This document shows, one piece after another, positions 41,781 to 50,471 of a stretch of DNA of 53,745 nt. Source of the stretch: JAGFIY01 sp964499285 (GTDB taxonomy: Bacteria > Bacteroidota > Ignavibacteria > Ignavibacteriales > Melioribacteraceae); the NCBI GenBank assembly GCA_964499285.1, contig CAZCLA010000022.1, forward strand, positions 1 through 53,745. The letters are read 5' to 3'. Position 1 is the stretch's first letter; each line of letters starts with the position of its first letter. Position numbers and translations under genes: made by a program. Under the pieces are notes generated by a model. That model did no database searches, was not told where the DNA came from, and saw only the letters and a program-made list of their open reading frames with translations.

Positions 41781-43919
41781 ATGAAAAGAATTGAGACGTG
41801 TGTGCTCGCTTCCCTTCTGTCATTATTGATAGGGTGCAATGAAGATGGTCCGACGGAACCGGAAAATAGCGGCACAGTAATTGGAGAAGCCACTATAGGC
41901 AGCCAAGGCGGCAAAATTGAAACAGAAAGTTTTGAGTTGACCATACCGCAATTTGCGTTCACAGACCAGAATGAACTTACAGTATCATTACTATCCGGAC
42001 AAAATTCCACAGGAGTAAATTCTGTTTCGGGTCTTTTTGTGATTGACGGACTGCCGGTTAGTTTTAACACTCCGCTGGAACTAAAATTAAAAGTGGATGG
42101 AACAACTTCGGGTGAAAGTTTTATAGCCATGGGGGAAGATTTATTCATACGTCAAGCGGGCAGGAACAAAATTTCTTACAATCTACTTCCGGCCTCTGTA
42201 AGTAACGGTTCTATTGTTGGCGAAATTCCAGCCCCTGATCCGGATAATTTGTTGAACAAACTAAGCGGAGCAAATCAAATTACAAACACAAAACAAATTC
42301 GCGTTCAAGCTTGGACAAGCGGAAGGAGGTTGCCCGGCTCCGGTTACAATTTTGTAGTCAATGTCGCCGTACCCGGCGTAAGTGCCGCGGCCACCCAAAA
42401 TCTTCTTGAAAGTCTTGAAGACGCATATCATTATTACGGCAACGTTTGGGATTTCTCCTACTCCGCAAGAAGCAAATGGCCGGTCACCGTAAACGTACTT
42501 CCGCTTGATCCAGGTGTTTCCGGTTATTACGCTGATTCCTATTGGGGTATTAATTACGGTTATTTGGAATTCGACAGCCAAGAAATTGAAGATTTGGATG
42601 AAGCAAGAATTACAGCCGGACATGAATTCTTTCACCTTGTGCAGTCTCTTTATGATCCGAGAGGTTCGTACAGTAAAGCAAGCGGATCAAATTACACTCA
42701 TTATTGGCTCGATGAAGCCACAGGTGTTTGGGTTGAAAAATATTCTGCAAGCCTAGCTCCATATTCATCCGAGATTGTCCATCCTTATCAAATGCAGCCA
42801 TTTGAAGGTATGCAGTCGGGAACTTCTATCGGAGCAAGAGAACACGGTTACGGAATGTCGATATTATTTGAGTACTTGATACATTCAGGTAATCTTTTGG
42901 ATATTTATGAACAGATTAAATCCGGGGCTCACCCGGTAGCAGCTGTTATTAACAGCACCGATTCACCATTTAATTGGTACCCTGATTTTATCCGTTCTTA
43001 TTTTTTAATGGGATTCCCCGTTTTCAATGTCGGTCCAGCATTTTGGTCAACAAATGAACACGATACTTTCTCAATAAATTCCGCTGCTGATTCGGTAAAG
43101 AATTTTTCGTTTAGTTACCCGGATATCTCCGCCCGTTACTACAAAATAGATTTGAACCATTCCGGAATGAGCGACAACGCAAGTCTAAGTTTTAATTTAA
43201 CAGGCGGCGGTATCGGTGATATAATTCTTATTAAAGCAACCGGAAGTAATTTTGAATTTCTAGAACAAGATCCGGAAGCGATTACTATTTCGAACGTCAA
43301 AGACAATTTTGTTTCAACCGGTTCAGATATATATGCAATTGTTACAAATAGCATAGCGATTTCCCCTTATACAAATTCATACAATATGAATCTCGAAGTC
43401 AAACTTTCCGAAAGCACAAGCCATCAGCTTAGATCAGCACTTATAGAATTCAGTGGTATACGAGGCACATTAAGAAAAATGAGTTCAAACGGCACTATCG
43501 AATATGATTATTATCTCCCAAGCATGGGTTCGTCAACAAGAGAATTGCAGCAAAACGGAAATTTATATTCGGCATCATGGGATTATATACAAAACAATAA
43601 GAATTATACCGGCTCGTTTTCATTTTCTTTGAATAATAATACGACAATAATGACTAGTCTAACAGTGATAAATGAGGTATATGATATATCGAACGAAGAT
43701 TACCTTAAAACCAATTTTACAGCATCAAATCTTCCTCACTCAGGCAGCAGTGAAATAGGAATAACCTTTAGTGTGCACGGCGAGAATATTATCGATTATA
43801 TTGATGAAATAGGATATTACAGGGAATATACATTTGATGGAGATAATATCGAAACTTTAGTGCCCGGAACTGCATACTTTACACCCTCAAGCAGGCTTGT
43901 CGTTACTATCTTTTACTGA
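41781..43919 (+). CDS. Lipoprotein with ZU5-like domain and HExxH putative metallopeptidase domain (paralogue)
   Basis: A lipoprotein of 712 residues. The ATG at 41781 has AGGAG and gives a signal peptide with lipobox LLIGC (Cys19); the frame extends upstream to 41661 without such support. A PTEPEN linker, a ZU5-like domain (IGSQGGKIETESFELTIP) and the motif AGHEFFHLVQSLYDPRG (HEFFH about 281-285) with DEATGVWVEK repeat the plan of the 28637 gene. The C-terminal region is beta-rich and divergent. These features suggest a cell-surface or periplasmic peptidase family with two members in this window; the activity is inferred. Confidence 0.76.
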   Translation: MKRIETCVLASLLSLLIGCNEDGPTEPENSGTVIGEATIGSQGGKIETESFELTIPQFAFTDQNELTVSLLSGQNSTGVNSVSGLFVIDGLPVSFNTPLELKLKVDGTTSGESFIAMGEDLFIRQAGRNKISYNLLPASVSNGSIVGEIPAPDPDNLLNKLSGANQITNTKQIRVQAWTSGRRLPGSGYNFVVNVAVPGVSAAATQNLLESLEDAYHYYGNVWDFSYSARSKWPVTVNVLPLDPGVSGYYADSYWGINYGYLEFDSQEIEDLDEARITAGHEFFHLVQSLYDPRGSYSKASGSNYTHYWLDEATGVWVEKYSASLAPYSSEIVHPYQMQPFEGMQSGTSIGAREHGYGMSILFEYLIHSGNLLDIYEQIKSGAHPVAAVINSTDSPFNWYPDFIRSYFLMGFPVFNVGPAFWSTNEHDTFSINSAADSVKNFSFSYPDISARYYKIDLNHSGMSDNASLSFNLTGGGIGDIILIKATGSNFEFLEQDPEAITISNVKDNFVSTGSDIYAIVTNSIAISPYTNSYNMNLEVKLSESTSHQLRSALIEFSGIRGTLRKMSSNGTIEYDYYLPSMGSSTRELQQNGNLYSASWDYIQNNKNYTGSFSFSLNNNTTIMTSLTVINEVYDISNEDYLKTNFTASNLPHSGSSEIGITFSVHGENIIDYIDEIGYYREYTFDGDNIETLVPGTAYFTPSSRLVVTIFY

Positions 43920-44094
43920 TCAACAGGACAGCATATTTTGATAGCATCTCACCGACAGTTTCAAAGGACTTTGGGATTCCATTCACTATGATTCTGGAAA
44001 ATTTATAGTGGATATGAGGTCGGAATTTCTTAACTTAACCTCAATTTAGCAACACATACTGAAAATATAATTTCAATTAAAACGGATTAACTAA

Positions 44095-44511
44095 ATGGAT
44101 AAGAATATTAAACTGGAGATTCAACTTCCCAAAATACCGGATATTGAACTGGTTGCTCTTGAAGGACTTGAGAGAATGGGAAGGCACTTAGGTATTTCGG
44201 AAGAAAAAATCGGTGAGGCAAGAATATTAGTCACCGAAGCCATAATTAACGGGCTCGAACATTCGGGTGATGATAATCCTTATGTTAGCGTCGAATTTAC
44301 TATGACTAAGGAAAAACTAATTATTCTCGTGACGGATTATGGAGAAGGATTTGAACCCGAGAAAGTTGCAGATCCCGAAATCGATTCTAAAATTCATAGT
44401 ACTAACAAAAGAGGCTGGGGATTGAAATTGATGAAATCAATGTCCGATGATTTTATTATAGAATCAGGACATAACGGAACAAAAATTACAATTATTAAGA
44501 ATTTAGTTTAA
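44095..44511 (+). CDS. RsbW-like anti-sigma/serine-protein kinase (HATPase_c)
   Basis: A 138-residue GHKL ATPase of the RsbW/SpoIIAB type. The N-box is GEARILVTEAIINGLEHSG, G1 is VTDYGEGFEPEKV and G2 is KRGWGLKLMKSMSDDF. In partner switching, such a kinase phosphorylates a STAS antagonist on Ser and otherwise binds its target. The STAS protein and a PP2C phosphatase follow directly. No sigma factor is adjacent. The ATG has no strong ribosome binding site. Confidence 0.9.
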   Translation: MDKNIKLEIQLPKIPDIELVALEGLERMGRHLGISEEKIGEARILVTEAIINGLEHSGDDNPYVSVEFTMTKEKLIILVTDYGEGFEPEKVADPEIDSKIHSTNKRGWGLKLMKSMSDDFIIESGHNGTKITIIKNLV

Positions 44512-44521
44512 GGGAGAAATT

Positions 44522-44875
44522 ATGGTATCCGAATTTAATTTATCATCGGAGATTAAAGATAATTGCGTCGTAATCAATACTTCCGGTTATGTAAATAATC
44601 TAGGTGGACAAAAGATCATAGACGAATTTAATACACATCATAAAAAGGGTATAAAAAATTATGTGTTAAATCTTGCCGAATCAAAAGTTGTTAACTCAAT
44701 AGGTATTTCATTTCTTATCGAAGTGATTGAAAAACTTAACGATTCAAACGGTAAGCTGGTTTTTGCAAATCTTGATCCTTCGGTAGATAAAACATTTACA
44801 ATAATGGGTCTTTTCCATTATGCGGAAAAAGCTCAAGATGTTAATGAAGGATTAAAACTTCTTCAGGCCGGATAA
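44522..44875 (+). CDS. STAS-domain anti-sigma factor antagonist
   Basis: A 117-residue STAS protein of the SpoIIAA/RsbV type. The phosphoacceptor region reads KVVNSIGISFLIEV; aligned with the usual DSSGLG, the Ser is kept while Asp is replaced by Asn and the second Ser by Ile. The fold otherwise looks complete, from VVINTSGYVNNLGGQKIIDE to the C-terminal helix. It lies 10 bases after the kinase gene, with AGGGAGAA as binding site, and 26 bases before the phosphatase, so all three form one operon. Confidence 0.9.
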   Translation: MVSEFNLSSEIKDNCVVINTSGYVNNLGGQKIIDEFNTHHKKGIKNYVLNLAESKVVNSIGISFLIEVIEKLNDSNGKLVFANLDPSVDKTFTIMGLFHYAEKAQDVNEGLKLLQAG

Positions 44876-44901
44876 GGATAAGTTTAACAGTTACTATTTT
44901 G

Positions 44902-46518
44902 ATGAAAGAGCATAATTCAAATAATTCACTTATCGAGAAGTTATCACTGCAAGTAAATTCTTTTCAAGAAGGATTCAGAATTTTATCCGAGTCGAAAGAT
45001 CTTGCTGAAATAGGGAAGAATTTTGTGCATCTGCTAAGAGGAAACTTGCTTGTTGTTAATGCGAATCTATTTCATAAAAGAAGTGACGAAGAAGATTGGA
45101 ATGAACTTTTTATCCAGAATCCGGAGAGCAAAGAATATCTGACTAATTTAACCCTTTCGGATGACTTTCAACTCGAGTTTAAAAATGACGAAGAATATAA
45201 AGCCTATACAGCAATAAAATGCATTGATGATTCTTATTTCGGGATTATAATCGGAGATAAAATTGATAAGACGAATTTCAATTCACTTGATGCCGTTACA
45301 CTGCAGATATTTATTCGACTTCTCGATAATGCCTACCAAAGTCATCTATCAAGAAAAAAGGAGAAAGAGTTAATCTTTTCGCTTAATCATAAAGTGCTTC
45401 AACTCAACACTCTTGTAGATACAGGCATCGAAATCACTAAGCTTGAGAACAATACGCAATTGCTTGAACTTGCGCTCGAGAGAGCCGTAGCTCTTACAAA
45501 TGCTTCAAAAGGAATAATGAGAATCATAAGCAGCGATAAACAAATTGCATGTTTAAAGCTTCCAAATAATATTGATGAAAAAGAAACTCAAAAATCAAAA
45601 GATAAAATTGAAACACGAGTTGAATACAGAGGACTCAGCTATATCGTTACACTTTTTGATAAAGAAAGCAGAACTGGTTTCACTCATTTTGATCCTACAG
45701 ATGAAATTTTATTAACTGCATTTGCAAGGCAGGTTCATGGTGCGGTTGAAAACAAACAACTTCATAAAGAAGCACTTGAGAACGAAACGATTAAAAAAGA
45801 ATTATCTGTCGCTTCATCAATTCAGAAAAAAATTATCCCGCATAAATTACCGGTTATAGATGGTTATGAAATTGCGGGAATCAATATATCATCGAAAGAA
45901 GTGGGCGGAGATTATTATGACTGCAGAATACTTCACGACGGAAGAATCGCTCTGATAATGGCAGATGTTGCCGGCAAAGGTGTTCCTGCATCTCTATTGG
46001 TCAGTTCTCTCAGTGCTTCGCTGCACGCATATCTTGAAACAAATATATCCTTGGAAGATCTTGCAGGAAAACTTAATAAGATAATTTACCAATCTTCTAC
46101 GGCTGATAAGTTCATAACATGTTTTATTTCTATTCTCGATCCATCTACCGGCGAACTGGATATCTTGAATGCCGGTCACAATCCAAGTCTGCATCTAAAA
46201 AAAGGTAAAAACCTAGAAAAGATAGAAGCCGGCGGAGTCGCGCTTGGTATGTTCGATATGGAAATTCCATTTAAAGGTGAAAAAAGTGTAATAGAAAAAG
46301 GTGAAAGAATTTTGATGTTTACCGACGGAATACCCGAAGCTATGAATGAAGACGAAGAGGAATATTCGGATGAACGTTTAGAAAAATTTTGCATCGATAA
46401 CTGTTTTTACGATGCCGAAAAGTTTATAGACGAATTGGTTGCTGATGTTAGGAGCTTCACAAAAGATACACCTCAAAGCGATGATATAACCGCACTATAT
46501 CTGATAAGAAAGATGTAA
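44902..46518 (+). CDS. Soluble GAF-PP2C (SpoIIE-type) phosphatase, RsbU-like
   Basis: A 538-residue cytoplasmic phosphatase. Residues about 20-165 form an unrecognised N-terminal domain, 170-290 a GAF-like domain (LERAVALTNASKGIMRIIS), and 310-538 the SpoIIE/PP2C domain. Metal-binding acidic residues are visible in EVGGDYYDCRILHDG, LIMADVAGKGVPASLL, LMFTDGIPEAM and PQSDDITALYLI. It would dephosphorylate the STAS protein encoded just upstream. ATG at 44902 is preferred over the TTG at 44899. No membrane span is seen, so its input is cytoplasmic. Confidence 0.9.
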   Translation: MKEHNSNNSLIEKLSLQVNSFQEGFRILSESKDLAEIGKNFVHLLRGNLLVVNANLFHKRSDEEDWNELFIQNPESKEYLTNLTLSDDFQLEFKNDEEYKAYTAIKCIDDSYFGIIIGDKIDKTNFNSLDAVTLQIFIRLLDNAYQSHLSRKKEKELIFSLNHKVLQLNTLVDTGIEITKLENNTQLLELALERAVALTNASKGIMRIISSDKQIACLKLPNNIDEKETQKSKDKIETRVEYRGLSYIVTLFDKESRTGFTHFDPTDEILLTAFARQVHGAVENKQLHKEALENETIKKELSVASSIQKKIIPHKLPVIDGYEIAGINISSKEVGGDYYDCRILHDGRIALIMADVAGKGVPASLLVSSLSASLHAYLETNISLEDLAGKLNKIIYQSSTADKFITCFISILDPSTGELDILNAGHNPSLHLKKGKNLEKIEAGGVALGMFDMEIPFKGEKSVIEKGERILMFTDGIPEAMNEDEEEYSDERLEKFCIDNCFYDAEKFIDELVADVRSFTKDTPQSDDITALYLIRKM

Positions 46519-46533
46519 AATTTTTTATTCTAT

Positions 46534-46554
46534 AATTGGACAAACACTCCAATT
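46534..46554. other. Inverted repeat between the phosphatase and the propeller receptor gene
   Basis: AATTGGA (46534-46540) pairs with TCCAATT (46548-46554) around a 7-base loop, flanked by T-rich and A-rich tracts. The stem is weak in GC. It could be a bidirectional terminator or an operator of the receptor gene that begins at 46581. Confidence 0.35.
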
Positions 46555-46580
46555 AAAAATTATTTTAAGAGAGGATTGTA

Positions 46581-49500
46581 ATGTTTAAGAGTCATTACCG
46601 ATTCAATTTCACCCAAGTTCTATACTTATTGATGCTTGTTTTTCATCTCAACCTTTCAGCTCAGGACGATTATCTTTACGAAAACATCTCGGTTGCCGAA
46701 GGTTTATCGAGTTCTAGTTTTAATCCATTTCAAAATATTTATCAAGACCAATTCGGATTTATGTGGATTGGGACTACGGACGGTTTGAACCGTTATGATG
46801 GATATGATTTTGTTATATACAAAAATATTCCCGGTGATTCTACAACTCTTCCCTCAAGTAATATTCAAACCATAAACGAAGATGCGGATGGAAATCTTTG
46901 GATTGGTACTTATAGTAGAATGAGTATGTTCAACCGAGAAGAGAATGACTTTACAACTTATCCTATTGATCAAAGCAATAACACTTCCCAGCAGGATGTT
47001 TCAATATTTCGTTCATTTGTCGATTCTAAAAATAATTTTTGGATTACAACTCAAGGCAGAAGTGCTCAAAAATGGAACAGTGTTGAAAAGAAATGGGAGA
47101 TAGTACCAGTAATGATGCAGGTGGAAGGAATTGATACTCTCGTAAAAAGTTCGTCCGCTCCTGCCGTTGCAATAAATGAACTGAAAAATGGGAACTTGCT
47201 GATATCGACTTTTAATGGGGGCATTTATTATTATAATGAAAACAGAAATTTATTTGAGCCGTTTAATTTTGCCGGCAACACTATTCCTGTTGGTATTGTG
47301 GATATTTTTGAGGATAGAGGAGGTAATATTTGGCTTGCCGGCAGAGAGTGTTTAATTGAATATAATCCTAAATCATTTAGCTTCGACTATAAAACAGATC
47401 TTGATCGATTTAAATCTATAGCCGGTGAGGCTTTCTATTTTAATATCACTGAACTTGAGGATGGCAATTTTCTTCTAATTTCTATACCTCATGGAATCGT
47501 AAAATTTAACCGAACAACCGAAAAATTTGAGATAGTTAAAATCGGCGGTGAACTCGAACAGCGAGGAGTCGGAAAGTTCGCATTCAATAAATTCATAGAT
47601 AAATTCGGTGTGTATTGGATAGGTCTTGCTGATAACGGAATATTAAAATTTGATCCAAACAGAAAACCATTCAGGCATTATACTTTCCCAAATGATAATC
47701 CCAATCAAACTGTTCGCCCTTTAACTACAGGTTTAATAGTAAATAAAAACAACACAAATGAAATTATAATTTCAACTGATAGATATGGCTTTTTCAAATT
47801 TAATATTGAAAACAGAGCTATGGAACAGATGAACATCCCAATCCCATCAATTTATACCGAATCCGCTAATGTTTTTTCAATTGTTCTAGATGAACAGGAT
47901 AAACTTTGGTTTTCAAACTCACCAAACAATATTTCAAGTTATGATTTGAAATCCGGGAAGAGCGAAACATTCAAAATTTTGATAGACAGCATGAATACCG
48001 GCGGAAATGAATTCATAAGAAGACTTGAATACATCCCTAAAAACAAACTGATTATTTCCTCCTCTATCGGTGGATTTATTTTTAATACAATAACAAATGA
48101 GTTAGAAGAACTACCAACAACTATGAATAGAAAATACAGTGATCAATTTATTGATAAGATTAAAAAAACATTAGAGACAAACGAAGTTGTGGCTTCGATG
48201 ATTAGAGCAGGTGAATCGGTTGAGCTGACACAAAATTTATCAATCGATAAAGAAACAGATTTTCTGATTGTCTGTATGGGCGAAGGTCAGTATCCTAATG
48301 GCATGTTTGATTATGGAGGAATTTCAAAATCTTCTGGCGAAACTGTTTGGGCAATGGATGAGATCAATAAATCCTTTCATGCTTTGGGAGGTTACAAAAA
48401 CCGCTTGAGTATTCAAACTGTCAAACTTCAGCCCGGAGACTATACTGCCTTTTTCAAAACTGATGTCGGTCATTCATATGATAATTTTAATGTTCATCCG
48501 CCGTTTAATCCTGAGTGGTACGGAATCCAGGTTGTTAAAATTAATTCTGAAAATATCAACGATTTGAAAGCACTAATCGAAGACGAGGAAAAAAATAATA
48601 ATGTCCCGGATGCATATAGTATATCTTATGTTTTGAGCAGCAGAAAATATCCTAGCGATTTATGGCTCGGAGCAAATTCCTTGGGACTTATTAGATACGA
48701 TTTGACAAGCGAAAAGTTCAATCAATTCCCTTTAGATATTCATAACACTTCCAGTTTCGTCACTGATTTAATTTTTGAGGACAGCAAAGGTCGGTTGTGG
48801 ATTACTTTAGCTCCTTCAGGGTTCTATCGGTTCATTCCGGAGAAAGGTGAGTTTATTTCAAATGCCTCAATACCCGATTTACCAAATGCCGGAATAAATG
48901 GAATAACAGAAGATTTTCAAGGAGGTTTATGGATAAGTACAACCGGAGGTATAACGAAACTTACCGAACATGAAGATGGAAGCTGGTCAACATCAAACTA
49001 TGATAGCAAGGATGGTGTTACGGGAGGCTTTGGACGGGGAGCAGTAATAACAAACGATGGTGAAATTCTATTGGGAACTTTTAACGGTCTAACCGCATTT
49101 TTCCCAAGTTCGGAAAATACAAGCGAACCAATTCCCGTCATTTCAAATATTAATATTTCGGATAAATCAATAATTGATGCTAACTCCGAAATTAAATTGG
49201 AAAAATCAATCTATGAAATTGACCAATTGGATTTATCTTACGTTCAAAACGATGTTTCGTTCGAGTTTTCTTCTCTGCATTTTTCGCGCCCGTCAAAAAA
49301 CAGAGTGAGTTATAAACTGGAAGGATTTAACGAGGATTGGATTTTTACCGATAAAAACTTTGCATCATTTACAAACCTCGACCCTGGTCAATATACATTG
49401 AAGATAAAAGCATACAGTGGATTTGGAGTCCCCAGTTCTTCGGAAAGATCATTGGTGATCAACATCGCACCGCCATGGTATAGAACTACTGTTGCATATA

Positions 49501-50381
49501 TTGCTTATGGATTTCTTTTTATCGGATTAATTTTTGGCATTGATCGACTTCAACGCCATCGTTTATTAAGAAAAGAAAGAGAACGTCAAAAAATTCAAGA
49601 AGCTGAACTGCGGGCAATTGCGGCAGAGGCACAGGCAAAAGCAGCCGAAGCCGAGAACGAAAGAAAATCTCGAGAACTTGAAGAAGCAAGACAGCTTCAG
49701 TTATCAATGCTTCCCAAAAAACTGCCGGTACTCCCTAACTTGGATATTGCTGTCTATATGAAAACCGCGACAGAAGTCGGTGGTGATTATTACGATTTTC
49801 ATGTTGGAATGGACGGAACCCTAACAGTGGTCGTCGGAGATGCAACCGGTCATGGAATGAAAGCCGGAACGATGGTAACAGCAGCAAAAAGTCTGTTCAG
49901 CACACATGCTGCAAATCCCGATATTCTGTTTACCTTCAGTGAAATCTCAAGATGTATTAAACATATGGATATGCATCTTTTAACGATGTGTATGACAGTT
50001 CTGAAAATTCGGCAGAATAAATTGAGAATGTCAGCCGCCGGCATGCCTCCGACTTTGCTTTTTAGAAATGAAACAAAGCAATTGGAAGAGATAACCATAA
50101 AGGGAATGCCCTTAGGTGCAGTCGAAAAATTTCCATATACAATGAGAGAAACAGAACTTAATGCTGGTGATACAATATTCTTGATGAGTGACGGCTTACC
50201 GGAACTCTTTAACGAAGAAAAAGAATTGTACGGATACGAACGAGTTCAAAATGAATTTCAGAAAATTGCTGATCGTAAGCCTGAAGAAATAATAAGCAAA
50301 TTAAAATCAAACGCATCCGATTGGATCGGCGGAGGCGAACCGAATGATGATATAACTTTTGTTGTTATTAAAGTGAAATAA
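46581..50381 (+). CDS. Giant receptor: periplasmic Reg_prop propeller + Y_Y_Y + TM + PP2C (SpoIIE) phosphatase
   Basis: A 1266-residue membrane protein. A signal/anchor segment (about 10-28) leads to a periplasmic two-component-regulator propeller with many blades such as IYQDQFGFMWIGTTDGLNRYD, EDADGNLWIGT and EDSKGRLWITL. A separate beta-rich module is inserted at about 547-653 (GEGQYPNGMFDYGG, later GGYKNRLSIQTVKLQPGDYT). A Y_Y_Y domain (about 885-965, FSRPSKNRVSYKLEGFNEDW) precedes one transmembrane helix (about 972-990), a long coiled coil and a PP2C domain (1050-1265; EVGGDYYDF, VGDATGHGMKAG, LMSDGLPELF, PNDDITFVV). Ligand binding outside would switch phosphatase activity inside, probably on the STAS protein upstream. 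Confidence 0.92.
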   Translation: MFKSHYRFNFTQVLYLLMLVFHLNLSAQDDYLYENISVAEGLSSSSFNPFQNIYQDQFGFMWIGTTDGLNRYDGYDFVIYKNIPGDSTTLPSSNIQTINEDADGNLWIGTYSRMSMFNREENDFTTYPIDQSNNTSQQDVSIFRSFVDSKNNFWITTQGRSAQKWNSVEKKWEIVPVMMQVEGIDTLVKSSSAPAVAINELKNGNLLISTFNGGIYYYNENRNLFEPFNFAGNTIPVGIVDIFEDRGGNIWLAGRECLIEYNPKSFSFDYKTDLDRFKSIAGEAFYFNITELEDGNFLLISIPHGIVKFNRTTEKFEIVKIGGELEQRGVGKFAFNKFIDKFGVYWIGLADNGILKFDPNRKPFRHYTFPNDNPNQTVRPLTTGLIVNKNNTNEIIISTDRYGFFKFNIENRAMEQMNIPIPSIYTESANVFSIVLDEQDKLWFSNSPNNISSYDLKSGKSETFKILIDSMNTGGNEFIRRLEYIPKNKLIISSSIGGFIFNTITNELEELPTTMNRKYSDQFIDKIKKTLETNEVVASMIRAGESVELTQNLSIDKETDFLIVCMGEGQYPNGMFDYGGISKSSGETVWAMDEINKSFHALGGYKNRLSIQTVKLQPGDYTAFFKTDVGHSYDNFNVHPPFNPEWYGIQVVKINSENINDLKALIEDEEKNNNVPDAYSISYVLSSRKYPSDLWLGANSLGLIRYDLTSEKFNQFPLDIHNTSSFVTDLIFEDSKGRLWITLAPSGFYRFIPEKGEFISNASIPDLPNAGINGITEDFQGGLWISTTGGITKLTEHEDGSWSTSNYDSKDGVTGGFGRGAVITNDGEILLGTFNGLTAFFPSSENTSEPIPVISNINISDKSIIDANSEIKLEKSIYEIDQLDLSYVQNDVSFEFSSLHFSRPSKNRVSYKLEGFNEDWIFTDKNFASFTNLDPGQYTLKIKAYSGFGVPSSSERSLVINIAPPWYRTTVAYIAYGFLFIGLIFGIDRLQRHRLLRKERERQKIQEAELRAIAAEAQAKAAEAENERKSRELEEARQLQLSMLPKKLPVLPNLDIAVYMKTATEVGGDYYDFHVGMDGTLTVVVGDATGHGMKAGTMVTAAKSLFSTHAANPDILFTFSEISRCIKHMDMHLLTMCMTVLKIRQNKLRMSAAGMPPTLLFRNETKQLEEITIKGMPLGAVEKFPYTMRETELNAGDTIFLMSDGLPELFNEEKELYGYERVQNEFQKIADRKPEEIISKLKSNASDWIGGGEPNDDITFVVIKVK

Positions 50382-50394
50382 GATGATGCCTGCC

Positions 50395-50430
50395 CTCCGA
50401 ACTTGTCCAACTTTGTCGGAGTTTGTTTTA
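50395..50430 (+). terminator. Terminator after the first receptor gene
   Basis: CTCCGA (50395-50400) pairs with TCGGAG (50416-50421), followed by TTTGTTTTAT. It separates two receptor genes, so the second may need its own promoter. Confidence 0.6.
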
Positions 50431-50471
50431 TAACGAAGGAGGGATATAACAATTCTAGTAATAATGGTTAA

